A DNA stretch of 64,000 bases from Macrostomum hystrix (Eukaryota; Platyhelminthes; Macrostomidae), in the NCBI GenBank assembly GCA_950097015.1, contig CATNEN010000002.1, positions 5,611,001 to 5,675,000 on the forward strand, given 5' to 3'. This document shows, in pieces, positions 1 through 11,032 of the stretch. The notes beneath the pieces were generated by a model. The model did no database searches. It saw nothing but the letters and a program-made list of their open reading frames with translations, and was not told the origin of the DNA. Numbering within the stretch: the first letter of the stretch is position 1; each line of letters opens with the position of its first letter. Both the position numbers and the translations under genes were made by a program.

Positions 1-3000
1 AGGACGCACGAGGCAGCAGAGAAGCAGGCGGCCATCATGACCAGGACAGCGGCAGCCTCTGACGAAGTGGCGCATCTGCGCCGCCAGCGCCACCCGCTGC
101 CGGAACCTTCGCGTGAGTCGCAGCAATTTGCTAAGTGCATCCGGTGCGGCGAGCTGGGCCACAAGAGCTGCAGCAGGGCGCAAGGCAAGCGATGCAGCAG
201 CTGCGGCAAGGCCAACCATCTGGCCAAGGCCTGCCTCAGCAGCCGCTCGAAGATTAACTCACTGCAGCCCGAGCAGGACCAGTCAGCCGACCAACAACCC
301 AACGAGGTGTTCTGCACGCTCAGCGGCAAGGACGACAGCGCCAAGTTCGTCATCAGAATCAACGGCAGTCCGGTCCGCACACTGATCGACAGCGGAGCGA
401 GCTGCAACGTGTTGGACATGGCGACGTTCCACAGAATCTGCCGGCCCGGCACGCCGCTTTCGCCGTCCAGCACCACAGTCTTTGCGCTTGGTGCCAGCGA
501 GCCACTGAAGACAGCCGGCCAAACAACGCTCACTGTCAGAGCGAACCACCGCGAATTGCAGGCCAATTTCATCGTCATCAGCAGCAACTGCACACCGATT
601 CTCGGAAGATCGTCCAGCACAAAGCTCGGCATGCTGAGAGTCGGACCTGAAGTCAGCACGAACTCTGCGGTGGTGGCCAGCCTAGCTAAGCCGGCCAGCA
701 GTGAGGACCAGCACCTGCCCAAGCAGCTGCAACTTCAGACAATCCTGGCGGAATTCAGCGACTGCTTTCAAGGCATCGGATGCGTGAAGGGAGTCAGCGT
801 CACTATCAGGCTCAGGCCGGATGCCACTCCAGTATGCCAGCCGCCATCCCGAGTGCCCGTTCACCTAAGGAATGCTGTAATCAAGGAGCTGGAAGATCAA
901 CTGGCACTGGGAATCGTCGAACGAGTGCGTGGTCCAACAGCCTGGTGCTCCAGGATGGTCGCAGTTCCAAAGGCCGAGCAGGGCGAGGTTCGCATCACCC
1001 AGGACCTCCGCGAGGTGAACAAGTACGTCATCCCAGAGAAGCAGCCTATACCCACATTCGAAGAGGTGACGGACGAGATGGCGGGCGCGACTTATTTCTC
1101 GGAGCTGGACGTCGCCAAAGCCTTCCACCAAATTGAAGTCGCCGAGGAGTCTAGAGACCTGCTAACGTTCTCCTCACCCATCGGGCTCCTGCGGCTGCGC
1201 CGGCTCTGCATGGGCTTCACATCCGCCTCCGAGATCCTCCAGCGGGTGATGACCTCCGTCCTGAGTGGCCTCCCCGGCGTCCGCTGGGTGCACGACGACA
1301 TCCTGGTGTACGCGAAAAACATTGAAGAGCACAACCAGCGCCTGCGAGACTGCCTGGCCCGGTTGAAGGCTAGCAACATCACGTTGAACCCCAAGAAGTG
1401 CCGCTTCGCCCGGCCAGAGGTCGACTTTCTCGCCATGCGGCTCTCTGCATGCGGCATTCACCCAAGCGCCGAGAAAGTAGCGGCCATCAACAACTTCAAG
1501 CGGCCGACCAACGCAACCGAGGTGCGCTCCTTCCTCGGCCTCGTCACCTTCGTGGCGCGCTTCATCAGCAACCTGTCTGACAGGGCCCGGCCACTCCGCG
1601 AGCTGACAAGGCAGGCCGCCGAGTGGACGTGGGGCGAAAAGCAAGAGGCCGCATTCAACGACATCAAACAGACGATCGCCAGCAGCCACGCGCTGGCATT
1701 CTTCAATAGTGAGCTGCAGACTCAGCTGATCGTGGACGCCAGCCCCACGGGTGTCGGCGCCATCCTTGCCCAAGTCCAGCCAGACGGATCGACACGGCCG
1801 GTGGCATACGCGAGCCGCAGCCTCAGCCCGACCGAGCAGCGCTACTCCCAGACGGAGCGAGAGGCCCTCGCGGTGAAGTACGGCGGCCTGAAGTTCTACC
1901 ACTACCTCAGCGGGGGTGGCAGTTTCAAGGTCATCACCGACCACAAGCCGCTGATATCCCTGTTCAGCACGGGGTCTCGGCCGCCACCCCGCATTGAGCG
2001 CATGGCGCTGCGACTGCAAGACCTTGTCTTTCGGGTCGTGTACCAGCCCGGCGCCGGCAACCCGTCTGACGTCCTGAGCCGCCAGCCGCTGCCAATGCCA
2101 CCAAACAACGTCGGCGAGCAGGCGGACGCGATCTACGTGGCCACGGCAGTCCAAGCTGCCACTCCGGTGTCCATCAGCCTGGGCACAATCAAGGCGGCCT
2201 CCGAACGAGACGGCACGGTACAAGCAGCGCTACACGCCATCCGCGGCCACCAATGGGACAAGAGTGACACGTGCCTGCAGGGACTCCATGGCGTATCCCA
2301 CGAACTATCCGAGCTGAACGGCCTGCTGCTGCGCGGCAGTCAGCTGTACATGCCGACGACTCTGCGATACCGGTGCATGCAGCTGGCCCACCAGGGACAC
2401 CAGGGCGTCAAAAAAACGCTCGACCGCCTGCAAGCGAAGGTCTGGTGGCCAGGCATGCGAGCATCCGTCGAGGCGCACGTAGCAGCCTGCACCAGCTGCC
2501 TGACCTGCACCAGCGAGACCTCGCCGAAAGCCACGCCGCTAAAGCCGACCGAACTGCCGGAGGGCCCCTGGCTCGAGCTGGGGCTCGACTTCCTCGGACC
2601 GATAAACGGCAAGTCGCTGCTCGTCTGTACGGACCACTTCTCCAGGTTCCCGCTCGTGGAGGTCATGGCCAGCACCACCGCCTCCGCCGTCATCAACGTG
2701 CTACGCCGGTGGTTTAGCATCTTCGGGCAGCCGACAAAGGTGACCACAGACAATGGCCCACCCTTCGCATCGGCCGAGTTCAGCAGCTTCCTGATGGATC
2801 AGGGCGCACGGCACCATCGGATCACGCCTCTCTACCCTCAGGCCAACGGCGCAACGGAGCGGTGCAATCAAGGGCTGAACAAGGCTATCCGCGCAGCGAT
2901 CGTCGAAGGCAGGGACTGGACACTGGCCCTGGACGAGTACCTGGCAGCGTACAGACGCACTCCGCACTGCTCCACGGGCGTCGCGCCGGCCAGTCTGTTA

Positions 3001-3462
3001 TTTGGCAGGCAGATCAACGATGTGATCCCGAGTCTCCGACACTCGCAGCCCGTCGACGCGACTCGAGCGGCCATTGCCGACAGCGACAGCCAGGCCAAGG
3101 AGGCTATGAAGCGGCACGCCGACCGACGCTTCAGAGCCGCCGACCACGGCATTCGCGCCGGCGACCGCGTCCTCAGACGCCAGCAGTCCCGGCAAAAGAC
3201 CGACGCCTTCTACGAGTCGGCGCCGTGGACCGTGGCCGAGGTGCAAGGCGACTCCCTGCTCATGCAGCGCGACGACGCCGTCTGCCGCAGGCACGCCACG
3301 CAGGTCAAGCGGCTGCCCAGGCAGCCTGAGCAGTCCGATCAGCAGCCGCTCGAACCTCCCGACGCCCCTGAGCTCGCGGAGCCAGTCGCAGCCCGGCTCC
3401 ACCCACGGCGGGCGAAGGACCCAGAGAGGAACTACAGAGAACCCGACCTGCGCAGAAGCTGA
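1..3462 (+). CDS. Ty3/gypsy retrotransposon polyprotein, 5'-truncated by the window
   Basis: Polyprotein of an LTR retrotransposon. The first ATG is at 37, but the frame is open back to base 1, so gag probably continues upstream of the window. Counting from that ATG: two CCHC-like zinc knuckles (about residues 36-66), an aspartic protease with the LIDSGAS motif (about 116-122), reverse transcriptase with the catalytic VHDD box (about 418-421), RNase H (IVDASPTGVG at about 564 and TDHKPL near 635), then integrase with an HHCC zinc-binding region (about 785-825) and DDE residues in the DFLGP, TDNGPPF and GATER segments (about 852, 904 and 940). A basic C-terminal tail follows. There is no stop or frameshift for more than 1,140 codons, which suggests a young copy. 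The HDD form of the RT box and the adjacent CMGFTSASEI resemble K02A2.6-type gypsy elements; the exact clade is not established. It lies in the same orientation as the downstream globin exons and may sit in that gene's first intron. Confidence 0.93.
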   Translation, partial: RTHEAAEKQAAIMTRTAAASDEVAHLRRQRHPLPEPSRESQQFAKCIRCGELGHKSCSRAQGKRCSSCGKANHLAKACLSSRSKINSLQPEQDQSADQQPNEVFCTLSGKDDSAKFVIRINGSPVRTLIDSGASCNVLDMATFHRICRPGTPLSPSSTTVFALGASEPLKTAGQTTLTVRANHRELQANFIVISSNCTPILGRSSSTKLGMLRVGPEVSTNSAVVASLAKPASSEDQHLPKQLQLQTILAEFSDCFQGIGCVKGVSVTIRLRPDATPVCQPPSRVPVHLRNAVIKELEDQLALGIVERVRGPTAWCSRMVAVPKAEQGEVRITQDLREVNKYVIPEKQPIPTFEEVTDEMAGATYFSELDVAKAFHQIEVAEESRDLLTFSSPIGLLRLRRLCMGFTSASEILQRVMTSVLSGLPGVRWVHDDILVYAKNIEEHNQRLRDCLARLKASNITLNPKKCRFARPEVDFLAMRLSACGIHPSAEKVAAINNFKRPTNATEVRSFLGLVTFVARFISNLSDRARPLRELTRQAAEWTWGEKQEAAFNDIKQTIASSHALAFFNSELQTQLIVDASPTGVGAILAQVQPDGSTRPVAYASRSLSPTEQRYSQTEREALAVKYGGLKFYHYLSGGGSFKVITDHKPLISLFSTGSRPPPRIERMALRLQDLVFRVVYQPGAGNPSDVLSRQPLPMPPNNVGEQADAIYVATAVQAATPVSISLGTIKAASERDGTVQAALHAIRGHQWDKSDTCLQGLHGVSHELSELNGLLLRGSQLYMPTTLRYRCMQLAHQGHQGVKKTLDRLQAKVWWPGMRASVEAHVAACTSCLTCTSETSPKATPLKPTELPEGPWLELGLDFLGPINGKSLLVCTDHFSRFPLVEVMASTTASAVINVLRRWFSIFGQPTKVTTDNGPPFASAEFSSFLMDQGARHHRITPLYPQANGATERCNQGLNKAIRAAIVEGRDWTLALDEYLAAYRRTPHCSTGVAPASLLFGRQINDVIPSLRHSQPVDATRAAIADSDSQAKEAMKRHADRRFRAADHGIRAGDRVLRRQQSRQKTDAFYESAPWTVAEVQGDSLLMQRDDAVCRRHATQVKRLPRQPEQSDQQPLEPPDAPELAEPVAARLHPRRAKDPERNYREPDLRRS

Positions 3463-3576
3463 ATTGCTTGATTGACAGACTAAAGTTACAAGGACTGTTC
3501 TAAAAACAATTATATTGTTGCCTGCTACTACTTCTTTCATTTTATTCCCTTAATTTTTCATCCACTTGAGGAGGAC

Positions 3577-3794
3577 TGTCATGCCGTAGTCTACTAGCAC
3601 TCACGTATCGCTTTGCCGGTCAATCTAATATGTACATACATCACAAACTCTCGCTCACTATGTACATGCCCCCCACGCGCACGTTGATCGTATCGGTTGC
3701 ACGTTGAGGCAAATATATAAATACTGTCTCGCCCTACTTGGAGGGCTCACCTTTTTCTTCGCACCTCACACAGCTTGACTCTTGAGCTATTACA
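3577..3794 (+). mobile_element. Probable 3' LTR of the Ty3/gypsy element
   Basis: A purine-rich tract (CTTGAGGAGGAC, ending at 3576) precedes TGTCATGCCG, the usual TG start of an LTR just downstream of a polypurine tract. The segment holds a TATA-like box (TATATAAATA, about 3714-3723) at a plausible promoter position. I put the end at the CA near 3794, just before the 21-bp tandem array begins. The 5' LTR is outside the window, so the boundaries cannot be checked by pairing the two copies; the 3' end could be off by tens of bases. Confidence 0.5.
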
Positions 3795-3810
3795 CTATGA
3801 AGAGCTGGTG

Positions 3811-4992
3811 ATGAGGGGAATAGAGGCCGAGACGAGGGGAATAGAGGTTGAAACGATGGGAATAGAGGTGGAGACGAGGGTAAAAGAGGCTGAGACGAGG
3901 GGAATAGAGGTGGAGACGAGGGGAAGAATAGAGGTGGAGACGAAAGGAATAGAGGTGGAGACGAGGGGAATAGAGGTTGAAACGATGGGAATAGAGTTGG
4001 AAACCAGGGGAATAGAGGTGGAGACGGGGAGAATAGAGGCCCAGACGTGGGGAATAGAGGTTGAAACGATGGGAATAGAGGCCGAGACGTGGGGAATAGA
4101 GGTGGAGACGAAAGGAATAGAGTTGGAGACGAGGGGAATAGAGGTGGAGACGAGGGGAATAGAGGTTGAAACGATGGGAATAGAGTTGGAAACCAGGGGA
4201 ATAGAGGTGGAGACGAGGGTAAAAGAGGCTGAGACGAGGGGAATAGAGGTGGAGACGAGGGGAATAGAGGTTGAAACGATGGGAATAGAGTTGGAAACCA
4301 GGGGAATAGAGGTGGAGACGAGGGTAAAAGAGGCTGAGACGAGGGGAATAGAGGTGGAGACGAGGGGAATAGAGGTGGAGACGAGGGGAATAGAGGTGGA
4401 GACGTGGGGAATAGAGGTGGAGACGAGGGTAAAAGAGGCTGAGACGAGGGGAATAGAGGTGGAGACGAGGGGAAGAATAGAGGTGGAGACGAAAGGAATA
4501 GAGGTGGAGACGAGGGGAATAGAGGTTGAAACGATGGGAATAGAGTTGGAAACCAGGGGAATAGAGGTGGAGACGGGGAGAATAGAGGCCCAGACGTGGG
4601 GAATAGAGGTTGAAACGATGGGAATAGAGGCCGAGACGTGGGGAATAGAGGTGGAGACGAAAGGAATAGAGTTGGAGACGAGGGGAATAGAGGTGGAGAC
4701 GAGGGGAATAGAGGTTGAAACGATGGGAATAGAGTTGGAAACCAGGGGAATAGAGGTGGAGACGAGGGTAAAAGAGGCTGAGACGAGGGGAATAGAGGTG
4801 GAGACGAGGGGAATAGAGGTTGAAACGATGGGAATAGAGTTGGAAACCAGGGGAATAGAGGTGGAGACGAGGGTAAAAGAGGCTGAGACGAGGGGAATAG
4901 AGGTGGAGACGAGGGGAATAGAGGTGGAGACGAGGGGAATAGAGGCCGAGACGTGGGGAATAGAGGTGGAGACGAGGGAAATAGAGTTGGAA
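3811..4992. repeat. 21-bp minisatellite, about 56 units
   Basis: Tandem units related to GGGAATAGAGGTGGAGACGA, with recurring variants (GTTGAAACGAT, GGTAAAAGAGG). Because 21 is a multiple of three and the unit lacks stops in several frames, long repetitive open frames exist on both strands; I regard these as by-products. A 26-unit block (549 bp) is present twice with the same order of variants. It lies between the retrotransposon LTR and the globin exon. Confidence 0.95.
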
Positions 4993-5576
4993 TGAAACTG
5001 ATGAGGTATGCATGTTTTGGGGAGGTTGAATGAGAATGAGTCGGTGGCAAAAGTTGACTGATAGATTAAAGATGTAAAAGTGCAGAGAAGAAAGCCATTC
5101 AGACTGTGACAGAGACCAGAGAGTTTGAGGCTGCATGCGGCTACATCGCATAGTGCGTGGACAATTCGGAAAAAGAAGAACATTTAGAAATAAAACGAGG
5201 CGTATTATGGGGAGAACGAGACAGACAGAGTGCCTAGTCTGATAACTAGTATGGGAATTTTTAACTCAGCTGGGAACTTACAGACAATGAGGATGATAAT
5301 TTTAGATCGAAAAATTGCCGAGGTAAATTTATTTTGTTTGAATGCAGTATAAATAGCTCGTGAGAGTGATTTAGGCACTCGATTTTAATGCGCGAAAGTG
5401 ATGATTTTTTATACTCGTATTTATAAATGCTGCTCTGAACCTGAATTGTTTGGCTTTGAAATAGTAAATCGAGAAACATATTTTTTGAATTGTTAAAAAA
5501 AGACTACTCGACGAAAATCTAGTTGGAAATTGATGATTGCTAAAAAGTCTGGATTCTAGAAATAATACAGTGTGAG
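4993..5576. other. AT-rich spacer, no gene seen
   Basis: About 580 bases of AT-rich sequence between two arrays. I searched it for an upstream globin exon (A and B helices) and saw none. No RNA gene or element was recognised. Confidence 0.6.
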
Positions 5577-6095
5577 GTGGGTGGTTTTAAGATACGTTGG
5601 TGGTTTGGAGAGAGTTGTGTGGTTTGGAGTGAGGTGGGTGGTTTGTAGTGAGATGGGTGGTTTGGAGTGAGGTGGTTGGTTTGGAGAGAGGTGGGTGATT
5701 TGGAGAGAGGTGGGTGGTTTGGAGAGAGGTGGGTGGTTTGGAGTGAGGTGGTTGGTTTGGAGAGAGGTGGGTGATTTGGAGAGAGGTGGGTGGTTTGGAG
5801 AGAGGTGGGTGGTTTGGAGTGAGGTGGTTGGTTTGGAGAGAGGTGGGTGATTTGGAGAGAGGTGGGTGGTTTGGAGAGAGGTGGGTGGTTTGGAGTGAGG
5901 TGGTTGGTTTGGAGAGAGGTGGGTGGTTTGGAGAGAGGTGGGTGGTTTGGAGAGAGGTGGGTGGTTTGGAGAGAGGTGGGTGGTTTGGAGAGAGGTGGGT
6001 GGTTTGGAGTGATGTGGGTGGTTCGGAATGAGGTGGGTGATTTGGAGTGAGTTTATTGGGTTGGAGTGAGATGGGTGGTTTAGAATGAATGAGGT
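5577..6095. repeat. 19-bp minisatellite in a globin intron
   Basis: Units of the form GTGGGTGGTTTGGAGAGAG, with alternates carrying GGAGTGAGG. It ends about 70 bases upstream of the globin exon acceptor at 6167. The GGAGTGAGGTGG core recurs in the arrays of two CCDC180 introns. Confidence 0.93.
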
Positions 6096-6167
6096 GGGTC
6101 GTTTTGGGTCGTTTTTCAGTTCGCTTTGGAGCTTGTAGAACAATATTCTGATATTCACGTTCCACAG

Positions 6168-7910
6168 CCTCTTCAAGAGCAATCAGGATCTCCAGGCAAT
6201 GTTCCTGAAATTCAGCAAGCTGGAGCTATCAGACAACATCCGAGAGAATGGTGACTTGGCACTCCACGGCCAGATTGTGATGGGAATTCTCGACGAGGCC
6301 ATTCTGAACATCGAGAACCCGGACTTCATCCGTCGCAGGCTGGGAGGCGCGGCTGTCACACACCGGAAATTCAACGGCTTCTTTGGCAAACTTTTCTGGG
6401 TGAGGACTCGGAGTTATAAAGGCCGCATGCGTTCGACTAGACTAACTGTGGAAGTAAATTAAAATAAGCTGATAAAATATGGAACGGTATTGAAACGAGA
6501 TGAGATGAGATTAGATGAGATGAGATTAGATGAGATGAGATGAGATGAGATGGGATGGGATGGGATCAGATGAGATGAGATGAGATGAGATGAGTTGAGA
6601 TGAGACGAGATAAAATGAGATTAGACTCTTTGAGATTATGCTCTCTACTTGTAATGATATTACAAAAACTGGGATGAAATGAAACGAGACTAGTAAAAAC
6701 GAAATGAGAATTTCCTAATTCCAGAAAGTAATGAAAAGTGTTGGGAATCCTCGCTCAAGAAAAACTATAGGGAGAATTTTATTCGTGGATTTTACGCATC
6801 TGAAATGGGCTCAGATTCCTAGGAGAAAGGCAAATGAAATGAGGATAATGAGCTAAGCACTGCCATGCAGATTGAGGTTGTGTCCTCACTGGGCAGGGTG
6901 TTCCGGGGATGAGTGAGCTGCGTGGAAGGGTTGATCAGGGGCGGGTGGCTTGATTAAAACCAGTCGTTTTCGTTTACAGCTGCGGCGACCAGACCCAGCA
7001 TAGCAACCAATTAAGCAAATGAAAATACGAGAACTAGGGTATTGTTTTGTAGATTTCAGATTTTTCGGGATAAAATGACAGCTTGATTTGTTAGACAACA
7101 AAAGTAGGTTAGAATAACACAGAATAGTATGCTAGATAATCCCCTGCTAGACAAGTGCGTTTACTTACACCCGAGTCAGTATGCCTACATGCAGGATAAT
7201 TGCCTTGAAAGACATTGCAATCACATGTGAGACAATAAAATCACCTGTTAGGCAAGACATAACTACCTGCTAAACAAAAGAGAATCACCTACTGATCAAG
7301 AGATTCACCTGTTAGACAGGAGATTCACCTTTTAGACAAGAGACTCACCTGTTTTGACACTAGGTTCACATGATTAACAAGATATTCACCTGTTAAACAT
7401 GAAATTCACCTTTTAAACAAGATATTCACATGTAAAAGAAAAGATTCACCTGTTAAACACGAGATTCACCTGTTAGACAGGAGACTCACCTGTTAATCAA
7501 GGCATTCATCCGTTAATCGAGGCATTCACCTGTTAATCAAGGCATTCACCTGTTAATCAAGGCATTCACCTGTTAATCAAGGCATTCACCTGTTAATCAA
7601 GGCATTCACCTGTTAATCAAGACATTCACCTGTTAATCAAGGCATTCACCTGTTAATCAAGGCATTCACCTGTTAATCAAGGCATTAACCTGTTAATTAA
7701 GACATTCATCTGTTAATCAAGATATTAACCTGTTAATCAAGGCATTCACCTGTTAACCAACCGTTGCTGCAGGCCATGGAGCAGCCATTCCTGGAATCGG
7801 TCAAGCTCACCCTAGCAGACAGGTTTAACGATAGCATTGCGGACATCTACGCCAAGACAATACGCTACGTGCTGCAAGAAATGGAAGACGCTTTTAACGC
7901 GTCAGAATGA
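6168..7910 (+). CDS. Neuroglobin-like globin, last two exons (5' exon not in view)
   Basis: Haem-binding globin, partial. Exons are 6168-6399 and 7773-7910, ending in TGA. The first visible exon runs from the end of helix B to early helix G. It shows the CD1 Phe in AMFLKF, the distal His E7 in ALHGQ and the proximal His F8 in VTHRK. The E7-F8 spacing of 32 residues equals that of neuroglobins and exceeds the 29 of myoglobin. The last exon (45 aa, from AMEQPFLESV) gives the rest of helix G and helix H. The first intron border is phase 2 at the expected B12.2 position and the second is phase 0 near G7.0, both classic globin intron sites. The first exon (A and B helices) was not found between the retrotransposon and 6168; it may lie left of the window. 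Vertebrate-like neuroglobin function is not shown by the sequence. Confidence 0.85.
6494..6610 (+). repeat. (GAGAT)n short tandem repeat
   Basis: Imperfect 5-bp GAGAT/TAGAT repeat inside the last globin intron. Confidence 0.85.
7270..7762 (+). repeat. 20-bp minisatellite ending at the globin acceptor
   Basis: Units of GGCATTCACCTGTTAATCAA, cleanest at 7480-7762 and more diverged on the left (for example GAGATTCACCTGTTAGACAG). The array stops about 10 bases before the splice acceptor at 7772. The CACCTGTTAGA core is shared with the array in the last V-ATPase intron. Confidence 0.93.
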
Positions 7911-8303
7911 CACATCAAATTAATTCCTGTTGATCTATTCTTGTTGCCGAGTGTTTGCTTAGAGAACACTTATTTTCTTATAAAAGTACATATGCACTTT
8001 TCTTGTGATTCACTAGAGGCACAATTCCGATCGAATTATAGCTAAAGTACTCCACTAACCAGCCGTTTTAAATATACAGACTTAATCCATAAGCACCTAG
8101 AATCAAAGTGTTGCCATCTGTTTGATCGAATTTCATTGGAGAGGAAAATGAAGGCTCAGCGAAAGCAATCGGCTTCGTGTAGTTTCTGAGTGTGAGAGCC
8201 AGTGACAGCGATGTGCGAAATATAAGACCTTTATGGTCTTTCTGATCCCAGTAGGATTACTGCTGAGTCACTTTTAACTATCTATATTCGGCGATTTTAA
8301 CAA

Positions 8304-10154
8304 CGATAACTGCTGCGATTCCAGCTACTGTACCTGCTGCGATTCCAGCTACTGTACCTGCTGCGATTCTAGCTACTGTACCTGCTGCGATTCCAGCTAC
8401 TGTTCCTGCTGCGATTCCAGCTACTGTACCTGCTGCGATTCCAGCTACTGTACCTGCTGCGATTCCAGCTACTGTACCTGCTGCGATTCCAGCTACTGTA
8501 CCTGCTGCGATTCCAGCTACTGTTCCTGCTGCGATTCCAGCTACTGTTCCTGCTGCGATTCCAGCTACTGTACCTGCTGCGATTCCAGCTACTGTACCTG
8601 CTGCGATTCCAGCTACTGTACCTGCTGCGATTCCAGCTACTGTACCTGCTGCGATTCCAGCTACTGTACCTGCTGCGATTCCAGCTACTGTTCCTGCTGC
8701 GATTCCAGCTACTATTCCTGCTGCGATTCCACCTACTGTACCTGCTGCGATTCCAGCTACTGTACCTGCTGCGATTCTAGCTACTGTACCTGCTGCGATT
8801 CCAGCTACTGTTCCTGCTGCGATTCCAGCTACTGTACCTGCTGCGATTCCAGCTACTGTACCTGCTGCGATTCCAGCTACTATTCCTGCTGCGATTCCAG
8901 CTACTATTCCTGCTGCGATTCCAGCTACTGTACCTGCTGCGATTCCAGCTACTGTACCTGCTGCGATTCCAGCTACTATTCCTGCTGCGATTCCAGCTAC
9001 TATTCCTGCTGCGATTCCAGCTACTATTCCTGCTGCGATTTCAGCTACTATTCCTGCTGCGATTTCAGCTACTATTCCTGCTGCGATTTCAGCTACTGTT
9101 CCTGCTGCGATTCCAGCTACTATTCCTGCTGCGATTCCAGCTACTGTACCTGCTGCGATTCCAGCTACTGTTCCTGCTGCGATTCCAGCTACTGTACCTG
9201 CTGCGATTACAGCTACTGTACCTGCTGCGATTCCAGCTACTGTTCCTGCTGCGATTCCAGCTACTGTTCCTGCTGCGATTCCAGCTACTGTACCTGCTGC
9301 GATTCCAGCTACTGTACCTGCTGCGATTCCAGCTACTGTACCTGCTGCGATTCCAGCTACTGTACCTGCTGCGATTCCAGCTACTGTACCTGCTGCGATT
9401 CCAGCTACTGTTCCTGCTGCGATTCCAGCTACTGTTCCTGCTGCGATTCCAGCTACTGTACCTGCTGCGATTCCAGCTACTGTACCTGCTGCGATTCTAG
9501 CTACTGTACCTGCTGCGATTCCAGCTTCTGTTCCTGCTGCGATTCCAGCTACTGTACCTGCTGCGATTCCAGCTACTATTCCTGCTGCGATTCCAGCTAC
9601 TATTCCTGCTGCGATTCCAGCTACTATTCCTGCTGCGATTCCAGCTACTGTACCTGCTGCGATTCCAGCTACTGTACCTGCTGCGATTCCAGCTACTATT
9701 CCTGCTGCGATTCCAGCTACTATTCCTGCTGCGATTTCAGCTACTATTCCTGCTGCGATTTCAGCTACTATTCCTGCTGCGATTTCAGCTACTGTTCCTG
9801 CTGCGATTCCAGCTACTATTCCTGCTGCGATTCCAGCTACTGTACCTGCTGCGATTCCAGCTACTGTACCTGCTGCGATTCCAGCTACTGTACCTGCTGC
9901 GATTCTAGCTACTGTACCTGCTGTGATTCCAGCTACTATTCCTGCTGCGATTCCAGCTACTGTACCTGCTGCGATTCCAGCTACTGTACCTGCTGCGATT
10001 CCAGCTACTGTACCTGCTGCGATTCCAGCTACTGTACCTGCTGCGATTCCAGCTACTGTACCTGCTGCGATTCCAGCTACTGTTCCTGCTGCGATTCCAG
10101 CTACTGTACCTGCTGCGATTCCAGCTACTATTCCTGCTGCGATTTTAGCAGCGT
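8304..10154. repeat. 24-bp minisatellite, about 77 units
   Basis: Units of GATTCCAGCTACTGTACCTGCTGC, varying mainly at TGTACC, TGTTCC or TATTCC. Intergenic, between the globin and MED1 genes. Blocks starting at 8761 and 9481 repeat nearly the same variant order 720 bp (30 units) apart. Read as protein it gives IPATVPAA, but diverged units insert TAG stops, so I do not call it coding. Confidence 0.95.
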
Positions 10155-11030
10155 TTTCGATTGATTTTTTAGCAATGCGATATAAAAAGAAAAATAATAG
10201 TATGCTACTGGAGTCAGCTCTGTTCGGGCTCGCACAACCCAGAATTTATATTACTATTATGTATATAATACACGGAACACGCCAGTGTTGCAGATGTAAT
10301 TTATTATATAATAGAAACTTTCTTAAATAGACATGCAAATTGAATTTCCAATTTCATTAGATTTGTTAAGCAATTTTACACGCACACTTTATTATCGATT
10401 TGAAGAAGAATTACGGTTTAATTGAAAAGGTTGTTAATACATCGGTAGAAAAACACATGCAGCAATCAGGTATTATCGAGCAATTAAAATACGCTAGGTA
10501 GGAGCAGTTGAGTTTGTGAAAATCATTTCTTGCATCAAGTATTGTTTGGGGTCAAGTTCTGTACAGTCCAACTAACTAGATATGAGCATCATAGTTTATG
10601 GGGCTGATACAGAACTCTGAAACAATAACAATATAGCAGCATTAACCATTAGCAGTTCTGGGCGTATTATATTCTCAATATAATCGCAAATATGAGGGCC
10701 TAATAAGCAATTAAGAGTAGAACAAGCGACAAAAAATCAGCCCCATGCATCATTGCGATACTACTTACAGAACAGTCCAACAGTAGTACTATTAGCAGTA
10801 GCATAATTGAGGGAGTGTGAGCGGACCAGACTTTTCAATACAACTTTTTTACAAGAATCATTTTTCATTAACAATCAGATTAATGAAGTTGGATTTACAA
10901 ATGCCGAATGGGATTGGGGAACAAGCTTAACAGGTTCAGTGGCTTGATTGCCGGCCGCTAATTTGATGGCATATTTACTAGATACGCATATCCCAAGAAA
11001 ACTGCGCATGTTCACTACTTTTATAACTGG
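10155..11030. other. AT-rich intergenic sequence, nothing recognised
   Basis: Roughly 875 bases between two arrays with no convincing coding similarity or RNA gene. Confidence 0.5.
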
Positions 11031-11032
11031 CC

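Noticed and set aside
3734-5183. Long repetitive open frames on both strands over the 21-bp array (up to about 460 codons)
   Set aside because: The 21-bp unit is a multiple of three and lacks stops in one plus and all three minus frames, so every phase is open together. That is expected of the repeat and not evidence of coding.
9923-10330. Open frame with IPATVPAA repeats
   Set aside because: It is the end of the 24-bp array plus non-repetitive AT-rich sequence. Earlier units of the same array contain stops in this frame, and no splice or start context supports translation.
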